From the NCBI GenBank assembly GCA_050249535.1, contig JBFWQI010000009.1:1-64000 (forward strand): a stretch of 64,000 bases of DNA. Reading direction: 5' to 3'. Made by a program: the position numbers and the translations under genes. Shown piece by piece: positions 10,600 through 24,771 of this stretch. The notes beneath the pieces are model-generated. The model did not search any database, had not been told where the DNA came from, and saw only the letters and a program-made list of their open reading frames with translations. Within the stretch, counting starts at the first letter, position 1, and each line of letters opens with the position of its first letter. The stretch is from JADJXM01 sp937967285 (GTDB lineage Bacteria; Acidobacteriota; Blastocatellia; RBC074).

Positions 10600-13263
10600 G
10601 TGAGAAGGGAAAGATGGAAACAGATCGAGCGGATCTTCCATGAGGCCTTGAATTTCAGGCCTGAGGAACAGTCTGCATTTTTGGATGGGGTCTGCGGCGA
10701 CGATGCTGGTTTGCGGCAGGAGGTAATCGAACTGCTGAAAGCCGACGGTAATGAAGAAGTGAGCGCGCTGCTGAACGGGCTCCGTCCCGCCAATAACATA
10801 ACTCAGATCGAGATTGACAGGTCTTTGATCGGGCAGACATTCGGGCATTACAGGTTCGAAGGATTGCTTGGGTCGGGCGGGATGGGCAATGTCTATCTGG
10901 CGCAAGACGTTAACCTCAGGCGTCCGGTGGCGGTCAAGGTTCTGCCCTTGGAGATGAGCATCGATGCCGACCGGATGAGGCGTTTCCGAAATGAGGCCCA
11001 GGCGACATCGGCGCTCAATCATCCGAATATCGTGACGATCTATGATATAGGAGAATCGAAAGCCGGTCCGTACATAGTCATGGAGCTGGTGGAAGGTCGG
11101 ACGCTGGCGAGAATCGAGAAACCGGTTGAGACGGATCAGGTAATCTACTTCGGCAGCCAGATGGCAAGAGCGCTCAGTGTGACTCACGCCGCAGGAATTA
11201 CGCATCGTGACATCAAGCCCGAGAATATCATGATCCGGAATGACGGATACGTGAAGATACTCGATTTCGGGTTGGCGAGGCTGGTTGTCTCACAGAACAC
11301 GAATTGCCGGAATGCCAATACGCTGATTCATCAAACGGTACCTGGGTCGCTGCTCGGGACGGTGGCGTACATGTCACCGGAGCAGGCGCGGGGTGAATCG
11401 TCCGGTCCGTCGAGCGACATATTTTCATTCGGAATCGTGCTCTATGAGATGGTCACCGGGCGGCATCCTTTCCAGGCCGGGACGATGGTCGAGCAGTTGC
11501 ATGCTCTGATCGCATACGATCCTCCGTCGCCATCGACGATTGTGCCGGACCAGCCGGCCAGGCTGGATTCGCTGATTATGAGAATGCTCGAAAAGGAGCC
11601 GCATCTTCGGCCCTCGGCCGTCGAGGTCGCGCAGGTCTTCGATCGTCTTGCCGGGAGGGGGGACTCGCGTCCGATCTCCGTGCGTCAGCGGCCGGTCGTC
11701 GTTGGAAGAGAGAAGGAGAGCCTGGTCCTCAAGTCCGCCTACAATGCGGCGAAGAACGGGCAGGGAGGAGTGGTCTGTTTATCGGGGGAGGCCGGGACAG
11801 GCAAGACCGCGCTGATCGAGAACTTCCTCGACGATCTGGCTGCATCGGGGCAATGCACGATAGTCAGGGGCAGATGTCATGGGCGGAATGGCTGCGGAGC
11901 GCCTTATCGTCCGATTCTCGAATCGCTCGGCCGGCTTCTCAAGGACACCAGCAATCCGGCGGCTTCGCGCGTCATGAAACAGGTCGCCCCGGCTTGGTAC
12001 GCGCTCTCGGCCTCGGTTTCACCGCGTGACGAGGCGTCCGGCGGCTTGCTGGAACACCTGCGTTCAGTCACCAGTGATCGCATGAAGCGAGAGCTCTTCG
12101 ATTTTCTTGAAGATGTCTCAAGGCTCAGACCGCTCGTGCTCTTTTTCGATGAGATGCAGTGGGTTGACAGGTCGACAGCCGAGATCCTGGCCTGTCTTTC
12201 CGAACGGTTCGAGGAACTCAACATCCTGATTCTGGCAGCGCATACCGATTTGAGCGATTCATTCCGGAGCAATGATGCCGATCACATATTGAGCGTGATG
12301 ACGGGGAAAGGTGTTTGCAAGGCGTGTCGTCTGGAAGGGCTCAGCCTCGATCAGGTCGAAGCATGGCTCGAAAGCGAATTTCCGTGTCACCGGTTTCCTC
12401 AGGGATTTGCCGAGTTGATTCATCTCAGAACCGGAGGACACCCTCTGTTCCTGAGCGAACTTGCCGAGCATCTCCGCGCAGGAGGATTGATTGCGAACGC
12501 CGATCAGTCCGGAAACGGATGCACGAGATGGGGACTGACCGGACAGCTCGATGCGCTCGAACGGAGTATCCCGGATTCGCTTGCCGCGATGATCGAGACT
12601 CGTATCGGCAGGATCGACAATGATGACCGGGCGATCCTCTCAGCTGCGGCGGTTCGCGGACATGAATTCGAAGTAACCGTCATCGCGTCGGCGCTGGGTA
12701 TCGATCCGTTTCTGGTCGATGCCCGGCTCATCGATATCGAACGCGATCACTCGATCATCAGATTGGTCGATGAATACGAACTGCACGACGGCAGGATGAC
12801 GAAGCGGTATCGATTCATTCATTCGCTCCACCGGCAGGCGCTTGAGAGATCGCTTGAGGCTGGGCGGTACGCTGAACTGAGCCTGGCGCTGGCAGTTGCG
12901 CTCGAGACTATCTGCGGCCCGCGCGTGAGCACCATGACATGTGAAATCGCGGCATTGTACGAAAACGGAGGGTCATACGCGCGAGCCGCTGATTTCTACC
13001 ATCGGGCCGCTCAGTCGGCCGTAGACGTTCATGCCTGTCACGAAGCGATCGCGTTTGCCCGCCGGGGATTGCAGATGATCGAGCATCTGCCCGATACCGA
13101 TGACCGCGCCAGGATCGAACTGATGTTGCTTGCCGCACACGCCGGCCCGCTGGCCTCCATGCGGGGCATCAACTCGGCCGAATTTCAGGACCTGTACACG
13201 AGGACGGCGGCTCTTTCCCGGCGACTCGGGGATGCTACGCACATTACGCTGAGAATTCAGTGA
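10600..13263 (+). CDS. Ser/Thr protein kinase fused to AAA ATPase, probably truncated
   Basis: An 887-residue protein. It opens with an acidobacterial-type N-terminal segment (ERWKQIERIFHEALNF), then a Hanks kinase domain: glycine loop GSGGMGNVYLA near residue 90, VKVLP lysine, HRDIKPEN near 202, DFGLA, and the APE-equivalent MSPEQ. From about residue 365 (VVVGREKE) a MalT/predicted-ATPase domain follows with Walker A SGEAGTGKT and Walker B LVLFFDEMQW. Family members normally continue into a long TPR region; this one stops soon after RLGDATH, so it seems cut short by an early stop. The GTG at 10600 has AAGGAGG 6 nt upstream. It probably links phosphorylation to a STAND-like sensor. No transmembrane segment is seen. 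Confidence 0.82.
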   Translation: MRRERWKQIERIFHEALNFRPEEQSAFLDGVCGDDAGLRQEVIELLKADGNEEVSALLNGLRPANNITQIEIDRSLIGQTFGHYRFEGLLGSGGMGNVYLAQDVNLRRPVAVKVLPLEMSIDADRMRRFRNEAQATSALNHPNIVTIYDIGESKAGPYIVMELVEGRTLARIEKPVETDQVIYFGSQMARALSVTHAAGITHRDIKPENIMIRNDGYVKILDFGLARLVVSQNTNCRNANTLIHQTVPGSLLGTVAYMSPEQARGESSGPSSDIFSFGIVLYEMVTGRHPFQAGTMVEQLHALIAYDPPSPSTIVPDQPARLDSLIMRMLEKEPHLRPSAVEVAQVFDRLAGRGDSRPISVRQRPVVVGREKESLVLKSAYNAAKNGQGGVVCLSGEAGTGKTALIENFLDDLAASGQCTIVRGRCHGRNGCGAPYRPILESLGRLLKDTSNPAASRVMKQVAPAWYALSASVSPRDEASGGLLEHLRSVTSDRMKRELFDFLEDVSRLRPLVLFFDEMQWVDRSTAEILACLSERFEELNILILAAHTDLSDSFRSNDADHILSVMTGKGVCKACRLEGLSLDQVEAWLESEFPCHRFPQGFAELIHLRTGGHPLFLSELAEHLRAGGLIANADQSGNGCTRWGLTGQLDALERSIPDSLAAMIETRIGRIDNDDRAILSAAAVRGHEFEVTVIASALGIDPFLVDARLIDIERDHSIIRLVDEYELHDGRMTKRYRFIHSLHRQALERSLEAGRYAELSLALAVALETICGPRVSTMTCEIAALYENGGSYARAADFYHRAAQSAVDVHACHEAIAFARRGLQMIEHLPDTDDRARIELMLLAAHAGPLASMRGINSAEFQDLYTRTAALSRRLGDATHITLRIQ

Positions 13264-13320
13264 TTCCGCCGTCTTCTGCAGGCGTTCCTAAATAACTTCG
13301 ATCCTGATATAACGTGAGCC

Positions 13321-13701
13321 ATGAAAAGCAGAACATCAGCGCCGAAAAACATCGATCAATACATCGAAGCTCATCCGCAGGAGATCCGGGAGATCCTCGA
13401 GAAGATCAGGGCGACGATCAGAAAGGCCGCGCCAGGGGCGGAGGAGGCGATCAAATACATGATGCCGACCTTCGTTCTGAACGGGAACCTTGTCCACTTC
13501 GCCGCCTGCCGGAACCACATCGGTTTCTATCCGGCGCCGTCGGGGATCGATAACTTCAGAGAAGAACTGGCGGGTTACAAGACATCAAAAGGGGCGATTC
13601 AGTTTCCGCTGGACAGGAAGATCCCCTATGCCCTGATCGGTCGGATCGTCAGGTTCAGGGCGGCAGAGAATAAGATGAAATCGCTGAAGCGAAAGAGATA
13701 A
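13321..13701 (+). CDS. DUF1801 family protein (iron-chaperone-like fold)
   Basis: A 126-residue protein of the DUF1801/YdhG-like family. Typical features are the N-terminal IDQYIEAHP and EILEKIRATIRKAAPGAEEAIKYMMPTF region, GFYPAPSG in the middle, and a basic C terminus. The fold resembles frataxin; the biochemical role in most bacteria is not known. It is followed by inverted repeats and a hairpin, so it is probably monocistronic. Confidence 0.8.
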   Translation: MKSRTSAPKNIDQYIEAHPQEIREILEKIRATIRKAAPGAEEAIKYMMPTFVLNGNLVHFAACRNHIGFYPAPSGIDNFREELAGYKTSKGAIQFPLDRKIPYALIGRIVRFRAAENKMKSLKRKR

Positions 13702-13753
13702 CGTCGCTTCCCCGATGTAAGGAACGCGAAGGCGGCAAAGGGGATCTGACGCA

Positions 13754-13858
13754 AAGGCCGCTAAGAGGGCAAAGGTTTTCTTAATATCCGTGTCCAGTTC
13801 AATGGGCATTAACACGGGTACTGATCTCCAAATAAACCTTTGCAATCTTAGCGGCCTT
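13754..13858. repeat. Inverted-repeat intergenic element
   Basis: Arms of about 22 bp (13754-13775 and 13837-13858, both containing AAGGCCGCTAAGA on one strand) surround a 61-bp loop. The type with repeated GCAAAGG/CGCGAAGG words resembles the other intergenic hairpins at 35940, 41301 and 48347. Confidence 0.55.
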
Positions 13859-13886
13859 CGCGATTCATCCAATTGCCCCGTCATTT

Positions 13887-13914
13887 AAGGCCGGGACGTT
13901 TTCGTTCCGGCCTT
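13887..13914. terminator. Intergenic hairpin terminator-like
   Basis: A 10-bp stem AAGGCCGGGA / TTCCGGCCTT with one wobble pair and an 8-nt loop. It could end transcription of the DUF1801 gene. Confidence 0.4.
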
Positions 13915-14392
13915 CGTCCGTATTGAGGCTGTTGCATGCTGACCCTGATTGGCGGTCGAACTGTGACCTGACCGCTGCCGCCGGAAAAAAGAATGAGGGA
14001 GTATCTGTCCGGATTACGATATTAAGGTTGAAACCGACGCAAGTATGTGAAGCAATCCGGCGGACCTTATCTGGTGCAACATGGAACGGAGCGAGATATG
14101 ATTTTCACAACTTCATCAATTTATACCTGCATAACAGTCGTCGCAGACTGAAATCCACCTGCTGACAAGAAGCCTGGCTGAACAAACAGAAATGGCCGAA
14201 GTGCAATCTGTTCCGGGAGAAGTGTGTCCGCGGAACGGCATGATGATCTGTCATCTCAAAAATTAATTCCTGCTGCTTAACAGTTACTTCCTGCATTACC
14301 GAATCAACGAGGTAATCCGCAGCGACGCCCCTTATGCGTTACGGATTGCCGAAACAGCTGTTTAACGAAAACACAAGGAGACGATAATTATC
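13915..14392. other. Intergenic region without a supported gene
   Basis: About 480 bp. An 80-codon open frame at 13923-14165 has no recognisable similarity, no clear ribosome binding site and odd composition, so it is not called. The region should contain the promoter of the beta-propeller gene. Confidence 0.5.
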
Positions 14393-15964
14393 ATGACTCT
14401 AAAAATGAGCCGTTCAACAGGGAGTATTCTGCTATGCCTGTTGATGATGGCGATTCTTTCAACCGGCGCCTTAGCTCAGAACTGGACCGTCGGTGGCGGC
14501 AGCGTGCGCAATGACAGGAATGCGAGCAGCGAAAAGTCGATCAGCGCAGGCAATGTCGGCGGGCTGGCTTTGAAATGGGCATTCACGACACAGGGAGATG
14601 TCAGCGCGACACCGACTGTCGAAGGGAAGGTCGCATACGTAGTCGACTGGGGCGGATGGATCCATGCGGTTGATACCGATACCGGATCAGCCAGATGGTC
14701 CGTCAAGCTCTCGACAATTACGGGAAGTGAACCGTCGATCTCGCGCACCAGTCCGGCGATATACAAGGATCTGGTGATCATCGGTGACCAGGGAGACCTC
14801 GATCAGATCATGGGGTTTCCCGCGGGCAACTATAAGACCGCCAGCGTCATAGCCTTGAACAAGAATACCGGCGCTCTGGTCTGGAGGACGGTAGTCGATT
14901 CACATCCCTTTTCGGCTGTCACCTCTTCGCCGGTAGTTTCAGGGAAAACGCTGGTGGTGGGCGTCTGCTCGCTGGAGGAAGCTGCCGGATTCATACCCGG
15001 CTGGCAGTATTTCTTCCGCGGCAAGGTTGTAGCGTTAGATGCGTCGAACGGGAGCATGATCTGGCAGACCTATATGGTTCCGCCCGGTTACACGGGAGGC
15101 GCGGTCTGGGGGGGCACGCCGGCAGTCGATGATTCTCGAAAGTCGGTTTATGTCGCAACCGGAAACAACTACAGCGTACCGCCCGCGGTTGAGGCTCAGA
15201 TCGCCGCGGACCCGGCCAACGGCGAGAGTTATCTTGCAGCCGACGATTACATCGATGCAGTGCTCTCTCTCGACCTGAAGACAGGTGCGATCAACTGGGG
15301 CAAACGGCTTCAGGGCGCCGACACCTGGAATGTAGTGCGGGACTTCACTCCGGACCAGTTCGATCCGGGGCAGGGGCCCGATTACGACTTCGGATCGGGG
15401 CCGAACCTGTTCACGGCGAAGGTTGGAGGCAACAGTTTCGACCTGGTCGGCGCGGGGCAGAAGAGCGGTCGGTACTGGGCGCTGAATCCGGACACGGGTG
15501 CGGTCGTCTGGATGACGCAGGTCGGCCCGGGAGGTCTGGCCGGCGGAATTCAGTGGGGCTCGGCAACAGACGGGACACGGGTCTACGTCGCGGTCTCCAA
15601 CAACGACGGCAAGCCCTACACGACACTCAACGGAGAGACCAAATCGGCGGGGCTCTGGGCCGGACTCAACGCGGCGACCGGAGCCTACATCTGGCAGACA
15701 CCCGATCCGCTGGACGGCAAGGATTACGGCATGGTCACGGTGGCCAACGACGTGGTCTTCGCCGGCTCGAACTCGGGACACATGTATGCGATGAATGCCG
15801 TTTCGGGGCAGGTCCTCTGGAGTTTCAACTCCGGAGGGACGGTCATGTGCGGTCCGTCGGTGGTCAAGGGAACGGTCTACTGGGGTTCAGGGTATGGCCG
15901 ATTCGGTGGAGCTTTCGGCGGTCCGGGCGCCAACAATAAGTTGTACGCCTTCTATCTGCCGTAA
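14393..15964 (+). CDS. Exported PQQ-type beta-propeller protein
   Basis: A 523-residue protein with a signal peptide (hydrophobic core about 11-26, cleavage probably after ALA at residues 26-28). The mature part is built of repeats ending in (A)x(N/D)xxTGxxxW, e.g. HAVDTDTGSARW, IALNKNTGALVW, VALDASNGSMIW, LSLDLKTGAINW, WALNPDTGAVVW and YAMNAVSGQVLW. These are the docking motifs of PQQ-type eight-bladed propellers, as in polyvinyl-alcohol or quinohaemoprotein dehydrogenases. No cytochrome c motif (CxxCH) is present. Whether it binds PQQ is unknown; a BamB-like structural role is the alternative. AAGGAG lies about 12 nt before the ATG. Confidence 0.8.
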   Translation: MTLKMSRSTGSILLCLLMMAILSTGALAQNWTVGGGSVRNDRNASSEKSISAGNVGGLALKWAFTTQGDVSATPTVEGKVAYVVDWGGWIHAVDTDTGSARWSVKLSTITGSEPSISRTSPAIYKDLVIIGDQGDLDQIMGFPAGNYKTASVIALNKNTGALVWRTVVDSHPFSAVTSSPVVSGKTLVVGVCSLEEAAGFIPGWQYFFRGKVVALDASNGSMIWQTYMVPPGYTGGAVWGGTPAVDDSRKSVYVATGNNYSVPPAVEAQIAADPANGESYLAADDYIDAVLSLDLKTGAINWGKRLQGADTWNVVRDFTPDQFDPGQGPDYDFGSGPNLFTAKVGGNSFDLVGAGQKSGRYWALNPDTGAVVWMTQVGPGGLAGGIQWGSATDGTRVYVAVSNNDGKPYTTLNGETKSAGLWAGLNAATGAYIWQTPDPLDGKDYGMVTVANDVVFAGSNSGHMYAMNAVSGQVLWSFNSGGTVMCGPSVVKGTVYWGSGYGRFGGAFGGPGANNKLYAFYLP

Positions 15965-15970
15965 CCACTG

Positions 15971-16017
15971 GCGCCCTGAAGCGGCCGTCAGGTTTGTCGG
16001 CGGGTGCTTCAGGGCGC
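15971..16017. terminator. Hairpin after beta-propeller gene
   Basis: A perfect 12-bp inverted repeat GCGCCCTGAAGC (15971-15982) / GCTTCAGGGCGC (16006-16017), starting 7 bp after the stop codon. No T tract follows; it may attenuate read-through into the lipoprotein gene. Confidence 0.45.
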
Positions 16018-16092
16018 GAACTGGTCAGTATCCAGGCCGACTGGTCGATCACTCCGCCGGCCGGCGAGAAGATATGAAAGAGAGGAAGAACA

Positions 16093-16554
16093 ATGCAGAA
16101 GACAATCACGCTGATAATTCTGTTGATGGCCATTATGTTGCCGCTCACGGCCTGCGGTGATAACGAGGCGGAGGTCAGGCAGTCCATCCAGTCCGGTTAT
16201 GAGAGGTTCGACGTGGCGTACAAGGGGCGCGACCGGAGGAATGTCGAGACGATATTCGCTCCTGAATGCATATTCAAACAGAGCGATGAGGGCAGGACGA
16301 TGAAACTGCCGAAGTTCATGAATGCCATGGAGTTTTCATTCAGGGCGATGACGATCTATTACATCAAATCCCGGGTCGAGAGCCTCAAGCTGAAAGACGA
16401 TGTCGCGGAAGTTACGGTCGACGTTGCCACCGATGCGCTGATATCTCCGCCGGGCGGAAGTGAAGGGCATCGCGCCAAAATGACGGGAAAATACCAGGAT
16501 ACCTGGAAGAAGACTCCCGATGGCTGGAAGATAATTCAGCGGGTTATCGATTGA
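16093..16554 (+). CDS. NTF2-like lipoprotein
   Basis: A 153-residue protein with a lipoprotein signal peptide; the lipobox LTAC places the lipidated Cys at residue 21. The mature part fits the SnoaL/DUF4440-type NTF2 fold (RFDVAYKGRDRRNVETIFAPE, then a beta-rich half ending GWKIIQRVID). Such proteins often bind small ligands or are orphan enzymes; no function can be assigned. It is convergent with the histidine kinase gene with only 6 bp between the two stops. Confidence 0.75.
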   Translation: MQKTITLIILLMAIMLPLTACGDNEAEVRQSIQSGYERFDVAYKGRDRRNVETIFAPECIFKQSDEGRTMKLPKFMNAMEFSFRAMTIYYIKSRVESLKLKDDVAEVTVDVATDALISPPGGSEGHRAKMTGKYQDTWKKTPDGWKIIQRVID

Positions 16555-16560
16555 GGGCTG

Positions 16561-17643
<1,083 letters not shown>

Positions 17644-17659
17644 AATTGTTCCTTTTGTG

Positions 17660-17717
17660 GGAGCGCGGACGTCCTCGTCCGCTTATTGACACATGCGGAC
17701 GAGGGCGTCCGCGCTCC
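17660..17717. repeat. Near-perfect 23-bp inverted repeat (REP-like)
   Basis: Arms 17660-17682 and 17695-17717 pair with a single mismatch around a 12-nt loop; they contain the words GCGCGGACG and CTCGTCCGC. Such long GC-rich hairpins are typical of REP/palindromic elements and could also end transcription of the GTPase operon. Confidence 0.65.
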
Positions 17718-17721
17718 GGCA

Positions 17722-20018
<2,297 letters not shown>

Positions 20019-20049
20019 GGCTATCGGGACATGGCATCGAGCCGGACGG

Positions 20050-20649
<600 letters not shown>

Positions 20650-20809
20650 AATCGTGCTCCTTGGTAGCTGGCAGCAAGTGTAACTCTTGAATGATGCGAT
20701 TCGCCGGAGTTGATATTACAAAGGAAGGACTTATACAACTTTTCCGGCCTGTTTAGGATACTTGATTACGACACCCGACTGCAACAACTGTTTGTTTCGA
20801 AGGACAATT

Positions 20810-21490
20810 TTAGGCATTGAAGTTGAGGATCCTGCGGACTGCGGCGCTCAGATTCGCCGGATCGCTGAAAATCCCGATCCCTGCGATTCCTGCCGCGCCG
20901 GCTCGCAACGGCCGGTCGAAATTTTCGGGAGTGATTCCGCCGAGGGCGAGGACGGGGATGCGGATTCGCGAGCAGATCTCGCCCAGCCGTTCGAGTCCCA
21001 TCGGCGGGCCGTAAGGGGCTTTGGAGGGCGTCTCGAAGACGGGGCCGGTGACGATGAAATCGGCGCGGCCCGATTCGGCGGCCAGGGCATCTTCCAGCGA
21101 ATGTGTCGAGACGCCGATGACGAAATCTGGCAATCCTGCCCGGTCGGCGACGGCGCGGGCTTCGGCGGGCGGCAGAGAAGAGGCGGGCAGGTGGACTCCG
21201 TCGGCGCCGGCGGCCAGCGCGACGTCCAGTCTGTCGTTGACCAGAACCCTGGCGCCGTAACCCCCTGCTGCTTCGATCACCCGGCGGGTCAATGAGAGCA
21301 GTGCGCCGGCTGCGAGGTCCTTCTCACGGATCTGGATCAATTGACAGCCGGCACCGGCCGCAATCCGCGCCTGTTCGACCAGTCGGTTCAGAAGATCCTC
21401 TTCCGGCTGCCCGCCATGAACCATCAGGGAGCGGCGATCGGTGATCAGGCAGATCAGCGGGGAATCAATTTTCGATGGTTGCCGATTCAC
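20810..21490 (-). CDS. thiE: Thiamine-phosphate synthase
   Basis: A 226-residue TIM-barrel enzyme that joins HMP-pyrophosphate and the thiazole phosphate to thiamine phosphate. Seen motifs: LITDR at the N terminus, QIREKD, VNDRLDVALAAGADGVHLP, GVSTHS, TGPVFETPSK and ALGGITPEN near the C terminus, which match ThiE. Its start overlaps the end of the upstream membrane-protein gene by 26 bp. No thiamine riboswitch was recognised. Confidence 0.88.
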   Translation of the reverse strand: MNRQPSKIDSPLICLITDRRSLMVHGGQPEEDLLNRLVEQARIAAGAGCQLIQIREKDLAAGALLSLTRRVIEAAGGYGARVLVNDRLDVALAAGADGVHLPASSLPPAEARAVADRAGLPDFVIGVSTHSLEDALAAESGRADFIVTGPVFETPSKAPYGPPMGLERLGEICSRIRIPVLALGGITPENFDRPLRAGAAGIAGIGIFSDPANLSAAVRRILNFNA

Positions 21491-21794
21491 GCCCTGGTTT
21501 CTTTCCGTTGTTTCCCAGAGCGACCATCGCCTGAACGCTCTCTCGGAATTTAAAGGCGTCCCTCAATCCGGCCAGAATATTCAGAGCTCCCAGGCCGGTC
21601 ACGGCGCCGCGAACGTAACCGCTGGTCATAAAGCCGGGGAACCAGGGAGCATTAAGTTTGCCGGTGATGAAATAGAGGAAGAAGTTGTCGTCCCAATACT
21701 GCGTCCACGGCAGCACCATTAATAAGATACCGATTTCGAAGCAGATCAGAATGTAGACGATGACGGTAATTTTGGCAGACATGGGATATTTCAC
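21465..21794 (-). CDS. Small membrane protein upstream of thiE
   Basis: A 109-residue protein with two probable transmembrane segments (about 9-29 VIVYILICFEIGILLMVLPW, and 58-78 around GYVRGAVTGLGALNILAGL). I do not recognise a named family. It overlaps the start of thiE by 26 bp and is probably co-transcribed with it. Confidence 0.65.
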   Translation of the reverse strand: MKYPMSAKITVIVYILICFEIGILLMVLPWTQYWDDNFFLYFITGKLNAPWFPGFMTSGYVRGAVTGLGALNILAGLRDAFKFRESVQAMVALGNNGKKPGRESATIEN

Positions 21795-21869
21795 AGCTCA
21801 ACGGAACCGACATTTTCGCCGGCCAGCGGCCGGCTTTGGATGGTTAAGCATAACAGCATCAGTGAAATC

Positions 21870-21959
21870 AGGCCAGTAAGATGTGAAAATGAGGGAAGGT
21901 TTCCGGATCGACCGGCCGGCCTTATTTGCCGAAGGTCAGTTTGACGGTTTCGCGTCTGC
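21870..21959. repeat. Island border direct repeat, left copy (att-like)
   Basis: About 90 bp matching 29438-29526 in the same orientation with four substitutions and one indel. The right copy contains the true end of the PDZ gene; this left copy holds only its last dozen codons (minus-strand RRETVKLTFGK and stop, 21922-21959) and the sequence downstream of it. That is what integration of an element at the 3' end of a gene leaves behind. Confidence 0.75.
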
Positions 21960-22066
21960 CGCCGGATTCGGCGGGCAGATGCCGGCCACGTGGACCAAAA
22001 ATGTCAATTATGACCACAATTGACCCACGCAAGCCGGCGCCTGCACCAGATTCTATACACACGACG

Positions 22067-22100
<34 letters not shown>

Positions 22101-22111
22101 ATTCAGCTACA

Positions 22112-22160
<49 letters not shown>

Positions 22161-22161
22161 T

Positions 22162-22220
<59 letters not shown>

Positions 22221-22227
22221 GAGCGCG

Positions 22228-23523
<1,296 letters not shown>

Positions 23524-23586
23524 TAAATATTTCAAAAGAGTTAACTGTGGGTTAATGACATCAGCTACTGCTTTGCAAGGAGTATT

Positions 23587-24102
23587 ATGAAGAATAGAAA
23601 GAGGAGGTGGCTGTTTATTACCATGCTTCTCGCAATTAGCGGCTTTGTTATTCTGAATATTCAATCAAAGCATGGTGTTACATATGATGTGCAAAGCAAA
23701 ACTCTTTGCCCCCCTGATTTTGAATATTCAAAATTAAAAGAAAAAGAGCTCGATGATAAACATCAGAGTCTTCACATAATTATATATCTACCTAAGAAAT
23801 ATTTTAATCAATCTAACCTAAACCGATTATTTATTTGCAGCGCTGAAGCAAATGCTAAATATGATAGCCTCTTGATAACAGTATTTAATGACAAAGAAAG
23901 AGCGGGCTACGATAGCCCAATATCTTTATTAGATATTTTGGGTATTCATGTTTATGATGCCATGTATTTAAGGGATAAGAATAGAACAGATCCTCGCCAT
24001 TCTTACATTAATGAAAAATATGAATATCGCCCATATAGATGGATCCCTTTTTATTACAAAAAGGTACTTATAAAAAGAAGAATGGAGGAGACATTGAAGT
24101 GA
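23587..24102 (+). CDS. Candidate immunity protein for RHS metallopeptidase tip
   Basis: A 171-residue AT-rich gene 63 bp after the RHS tip. The protein has a basic start (MKNRKRRW) and one hydrophobic segment (about 9-25), so it is membrane-anchored or exported; the rest shows no known domain. A GGAG at 9 nt before the ATG supports the start. The same low G+C as the tip suggests that both arrived together. Its role as immunity protein is inferred from position, membrane anchoring and shared composition. Confidence 0.6.
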   Translation: MKNRKRRWLFITMLLAISGFVILNIQSKHGVTYDVQSKTLCPPDFEYSKLKEKELDDKHQSLHIIIYLPKKYFNQSNLNRLFICSAEANAKYDSLLITVFNDKERAGYDSPISLLDILGIHVYDAMYLRDKNRTDPRHSYINEKYEYRPYRWIPFYYKKVLIKRRMEETLK

Positions 24103-24134
24103 ACCAAGCCCGATCGTGCGGATGTCTGCGTATT

Positions 24135-24373
24135 TTATCGATAGCAATGAAAGCCCTGCGTCCACACATCTTTCGCTGTTTTTGTATCATACCCTTTCGA
24201 GAAGCACGCTAAAAGGAACTTCCTTGGTCTATAGCTTCTTCGATGACAACTTCCCAGCGAGAACCAAGCTTCATGTCCAACCAGTACCCGACTCCGTTTT
24301 CAGTCAAGTCATTGTATAGCCTTTGAGCCAGGTTGTAGTTATCGCGGGTCGAAGAGATGAAAACATGAGACAT
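24135..24373 (-). pseudogene. Frameshifted TIR domain remnant
   Basis: The minus strand from ATG 24371-24373 encodes 54 residues, starting MSHVFISSTRDNYNLAQRLY and including YWLDMKLGSRWE, which is the first half of a TIR domain, then meets a TAG at 24209. In another frame the same strand continues with CFSKGYDTKTAKDV up to 24135, matching the next TIR segment (FIACFS-type strand). A frameshift has therefore broken the gene, and the C-terminal half is lost. It sits inside the mobile island. Confidence 0.6.
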
Positions 24374-24507
24374 TGTGCGCGCTCCAAAAATTGGATTCCT
24401 CTCAAGACCGCCGCGTGCCCTAAGATGCTCTGGGAGCAGTCATTTTCAAAGCGAATTGGATTTACTCTGATTTTGTGGACGGTTAACGGCTTGAGCGATT
24501 ATGCCGC

Positions 24508-24699
24508 TCATTCGCGCCAACCAAGCACTGAGAGTGTATATCTGAAAGTTCCGAACACGCGAACTGTGAGCAGATTTTTCATACCACATTCAAAGCAGCG
24601 CATGATCCAATCCTCGTATTCAAATTCCGGGCACTCAGTCAAGACCGCTTGGCAATGAGCGCAGCGGAGTAAGGGAGAGCAGGGAAGTTGTTCGTTCAT
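24508..24699 (-). CDS. Small zinc-ribbon protein
   Basis: A 63-residue protein with two CxxC pairs (C13-A-H-C16 and C34-F-E-C37), spaced as in a zinc ribbon, and an intervening acidic stretch ECPEFEYEDW. No family is recognised. It lies upstream of the broken TIR frame on the same strand, so it could be the N-terminal part or partner of that degraded system. It might also be decayed. Confidence 0.45.
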   Translation of the reverse strand: MNEQLPCSPLLRCAHCQAVLTECPEFEYEDWIMRCFECGMKNLLTVRVFGTFRYTLSVLGWRE

Positions 24700-24771
24700 A
24701 AATCTATGTTTAATGACGAAGGGGCCGAGTGGCCCTAAAAACTGGCTAAAAAACTGTCTACGAAAGAATAA

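Noticed and set aside
13923..14165. 80-codon open frame
   Set aside because: No ribosome site, no similarity and atypical composition.
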